A DNA stretch of 6,942 nucleotides from Natrialbaceae archaeon Tc-Br11_E2g1. GTDB lineage: Archaea > Halobacteriota > Halobacteria > Halobacteriales > Natrialbaceae. The position numbers and the translations under genes are program-made. The DNA is taken from assembly GCA_001564255.1 (NCBI GenBank), contig LKNC01000150.1, positions 1-6,942 on the forward strand, given 5' to 3'. The notes beneath the pieces are model-generated. The model was not told the origin of the DNA. It searched no databases and saw nothing but the letters and a program-made list of their open reading frames with translations. Below are positions 5,996 through 6,942 of the stretch, piece by piece; position 1 is the first letter of the stretch; every line of letters begins with the position of its first letter.

Positions 5996-6481
5996 TCAGA
6001 CCGAGACGTCGAACTCGCCGGTGACGTCCGCTACGTTCTCGGTCAGGTCCGTGACACTCTCTTCGACTTGCTCGTGGGCCTCGAGGTAGACGTCGAAAGA
6101 GGTGTCCACCGCCTCGGCGTACCCTTCCGCGAACTGGTCGTAGGCCTCACTCGAGTCGGAGACCGCCTCGAGTGCGGCCTCGACCGACTGGCTCCGGACG
6201 TCTTCGGAGGCCGCGAACCCCTCCTCGACCATCTCGCGGACGTCCTCGAGGTCGACGGCCTCTTCGGGCATGGACGATTCGACGGCGTCGAGGTAGGTTT
6301 CGATCGCGTCTCTGGTCAACTCCGCGTTCTGTTCTGCGAGCGACTCGGAGGCCTCGATGGCCTCGGCGAAGGCGTCGAAGGCCTCTTTGTGGGCCTCGAG
6401 GGCGTCGTGGGTGAACGTCTGGCTCTGTTCGATTGCGTTGTGCTGTGCGTCGAAGACTGCGGTGAGTGGGTTCTGTGTCAT
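5996..6481 (-). CDS. phaP: PhaP-type phasin, polyhydroxyalkanoate granule-associated protein
   Basis: 161-aa, very acidic, almost entirely helical protein without cysteine or membrane segment. It begins MTQNPLTAVFDAQHNAIEQSQ and continues as Ala/Glu-rich amphipathic helices (about 10-68 and 75-150) with a heptad-like pattern suited to coiled-coil or granule-surface packing. This matches haloarchaeal phasins, which coat polyhydroxyalkanoate granules in the cytoplasm and control their size and number. The start is set by the overlap with the upstream gene: ATGA at 6481-6478 holds both this start and the stop of phaR, a sign of translational coupling. The frame is open upstream to 6850, but that extension is Arg/His-rich shadow sequence of phaR and its promoter. 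The call rests on composition, size and the phaR neighbour rather than on catalytic residues, so another helical granule or stress protein is the main alternative. Confidence 0.78.
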   Translation of the reverse strand: MTQNPLTAVFDAQHNAIEQSQTFTHDALEAHKEAFDAFAEAIEASESLAEQNAELTRDAIETYLDAVESSMPEEAVDLEDVREMVEEGFAASEDVRSQSVEAALEAVSDSSEAYDQFAEGYAEAVDTSFDVYLEAHEQVEESVTDLTENVADVTGEFDVSV

Positions 6482-6705
6482 GGGTGATCTGTGGTCGTCG
6501 GGACGACGATTGTCTGGACGATGTCCCCCTCGTCGATGCCGAGGGCGTCCCGTTCGGATTTGGGAATGCTGACACGGCCTCTGCCCTGGACGCGTGCTTT
6601 GAACGTCGCGGTGTGTGGCGACGCGGCCTCGAGTGGCGACAGGTCGGCGATTGTAGACGGCGTGTTGGGTGCGAGCCAGGGCAGTCGGCCGGTGTCGTCC
6701 GTCAT
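6478..6705 (-). CDS. phaR: AbrB/SpoVT-fold transcriptional regulator, PhaR-type
   Basis: 75-aa protein with a swapped-hairpin AbrB/SpoVT DNA-binding domain at about residues 34-69. FKARVQGRGRVSIPKSERDALGIDEGDIVQ matches the family pattern 'G-R-V/I-S/T-I-P-K-x-x-R-x-x-L-x-I-x-x-G-D', read here in pieces. An unusual N-terminal arm of about 33 residues precedes it (LPWLAPNTPSTIADLSPLEAASP). In Haloferax mediterranei a protein of this type, PhaR, represses its own operon and phaP and binds polyhydroxyalkanoate granules; the same layout here (phaR then phaP with a 4-bp overlap) supports that role by analogy. I chose ATG at 6705 rather than 6729, because a TATA-like AACTTATC (6738-6731) lies about 30 bp before 6705 and would be too close to 6729. 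Probably autoregulated. Confidence 0.78.
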   Translation of the reverse strand: MTDDTGRLPWLAPNTPSTIADLSPLEAASPHTATFKARVQGRGRVSIPKSERDALGIDEGDIVQTIVVPTTTDHP

Positions 6706-6730
6706 CGACAGTACGAACACGGCCCACACG

Positions 6731-6763
6731 GATAAGTTTTACCTTTAGATACCACCCTAAACC
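6731..6763 (-). promoter_or_regulatory. phaR-phaP promoter with possible operator
   Basis: On the minus strand AACTTATC (6738-6731) is centred about 30 bp before the phaR ATG at 6705, right for a leaderless archaeal promoter. Immediately upstream, TTTAG (6744-6748) and CTAAA (6757-6761) form an inverted repeat of 5 bp with an 8-bp spacer. This is a plausible binding site for the autoregulator, adjoining the box. Promoter position is reasonably supported; operator function is inferred. Confidence 0.45.
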
Positions 6764-6942
6764 ATTCGCTGGTACAGAAAGGTGACCCGGGGTGGGGCGA
6801 GCCGTCACTCGAGGGCGACGGCCGGCGGGGAGAACGAGCACTGTTGGCACTACGGGGAATCGAAAGCGGGACGAGTAGAGCGAAAAGCCGACGTGATCGT
6901 CCGTACTTGGTGGGGCTGTTCGGTTGGGGTGATGACGGCGGG
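6764..6942. other. Right-edge region, nothing assigned
   Basis: About 180 bp upstream of the phaR promoter. The plus frame starting GTG at 6782 stays open to the edge (ATG also at 6932), and a minus frame entering from the right edge stops at about 6850. Neither has recognisable family motifs in so short a stretch. A gene start or end beyond the edge cannot be excluded. Confidence 0.4.

Noticed and set aside
5250..6089. 279-aa plus-strand ORF opposite the alanine dehydrogenase-like gene
   Set aside because: Antisense shadow caused by high GC codon use; Arg/Asp/Val-rich, no family features, and it crosses two real genes.
6706..6729. Longer phaR start at 6729
   Set aside because: It would begin practically inside the TATA-type box; 6705 has correct leaderless spacing.
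6482..6850. Upstream extension of the phasin frame
   Set aside because: It is Arg/His/Pro-rich shadow sequence running through phaR and its promoter; the ATGA overlap fixes the start at 6481.
1..6942. CRISPR array, insertion sequence or phage genes
   Set aside because: No regularly spaced repeats, transposase, integrase or structural phage gene motifs were seen on either strand.

Overview
The window reads as haloarchaeal chromosome. It is GC-rich, the proteins are strongly acidic, CTCGAG is very frequent, TATA-like boxes sit 25-30 bp before start codons (leaderless style), and the right end carries a PhaR-PhaP pair of the type known from Haloferax and relatives. The genus cannot be fixed from the sequence; a Natrialbales-like organism is a guess.

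Left part (1-3734): the C-terminal third of an aldehyde dehydrogenase (+) runs in from the left edge and converges on a complete MATE-family multidrug/toxin exporter (-). A second, complete NAD(P)-dependent aldehyde dehydrogenase (+) is divergent from the exporter. Its 259-bp upstream region holds a TATA-like element and inverted repeats, one of which covers the probable ribosome-binding site. The two dehydrogenases are distant paralogues, not a recent duplication.

Middle (3735-4946): about 1.2 kb with no clear conventional gene. It contains AT-rich islands unlike the surroundings, an 11-bp perfect inverted repeat, two near-identical 12-14 bp direct repeats, a convincing 52-aa membrane-protein gene starting with GTG, a weaker 45-aa ORF just before it, and a very strong hairpin at 4722-4773 that may extend into a ~110-nt imperfect palindrome.

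Right part (4947-6942): three genes on the minus strand. In order of transcription they are phaR (AbrB/SpoVT-fold regulator), phaP (phasin of polyhydroxyalkanoate granules; ATGA overlap with phaR), then, after 59 bp and apparently with its own promoter, an ornithine cyclodeaminase/archaeal alanine dehydrogenase family enzyme. The PHA synthase genes phaE and phaC are not directly downstream of phaP. The last ~210 bp hold the phaR promoter and nothing else I can name.

No tRNA, rRNA, CRISPR array, transposase or phage gene was recognised. The best candidates for something undescribed are the long hairpin, the structured leader of the second aldehyde dehydrogenase, and the small membrane-protein locus in the AT-rich gap.
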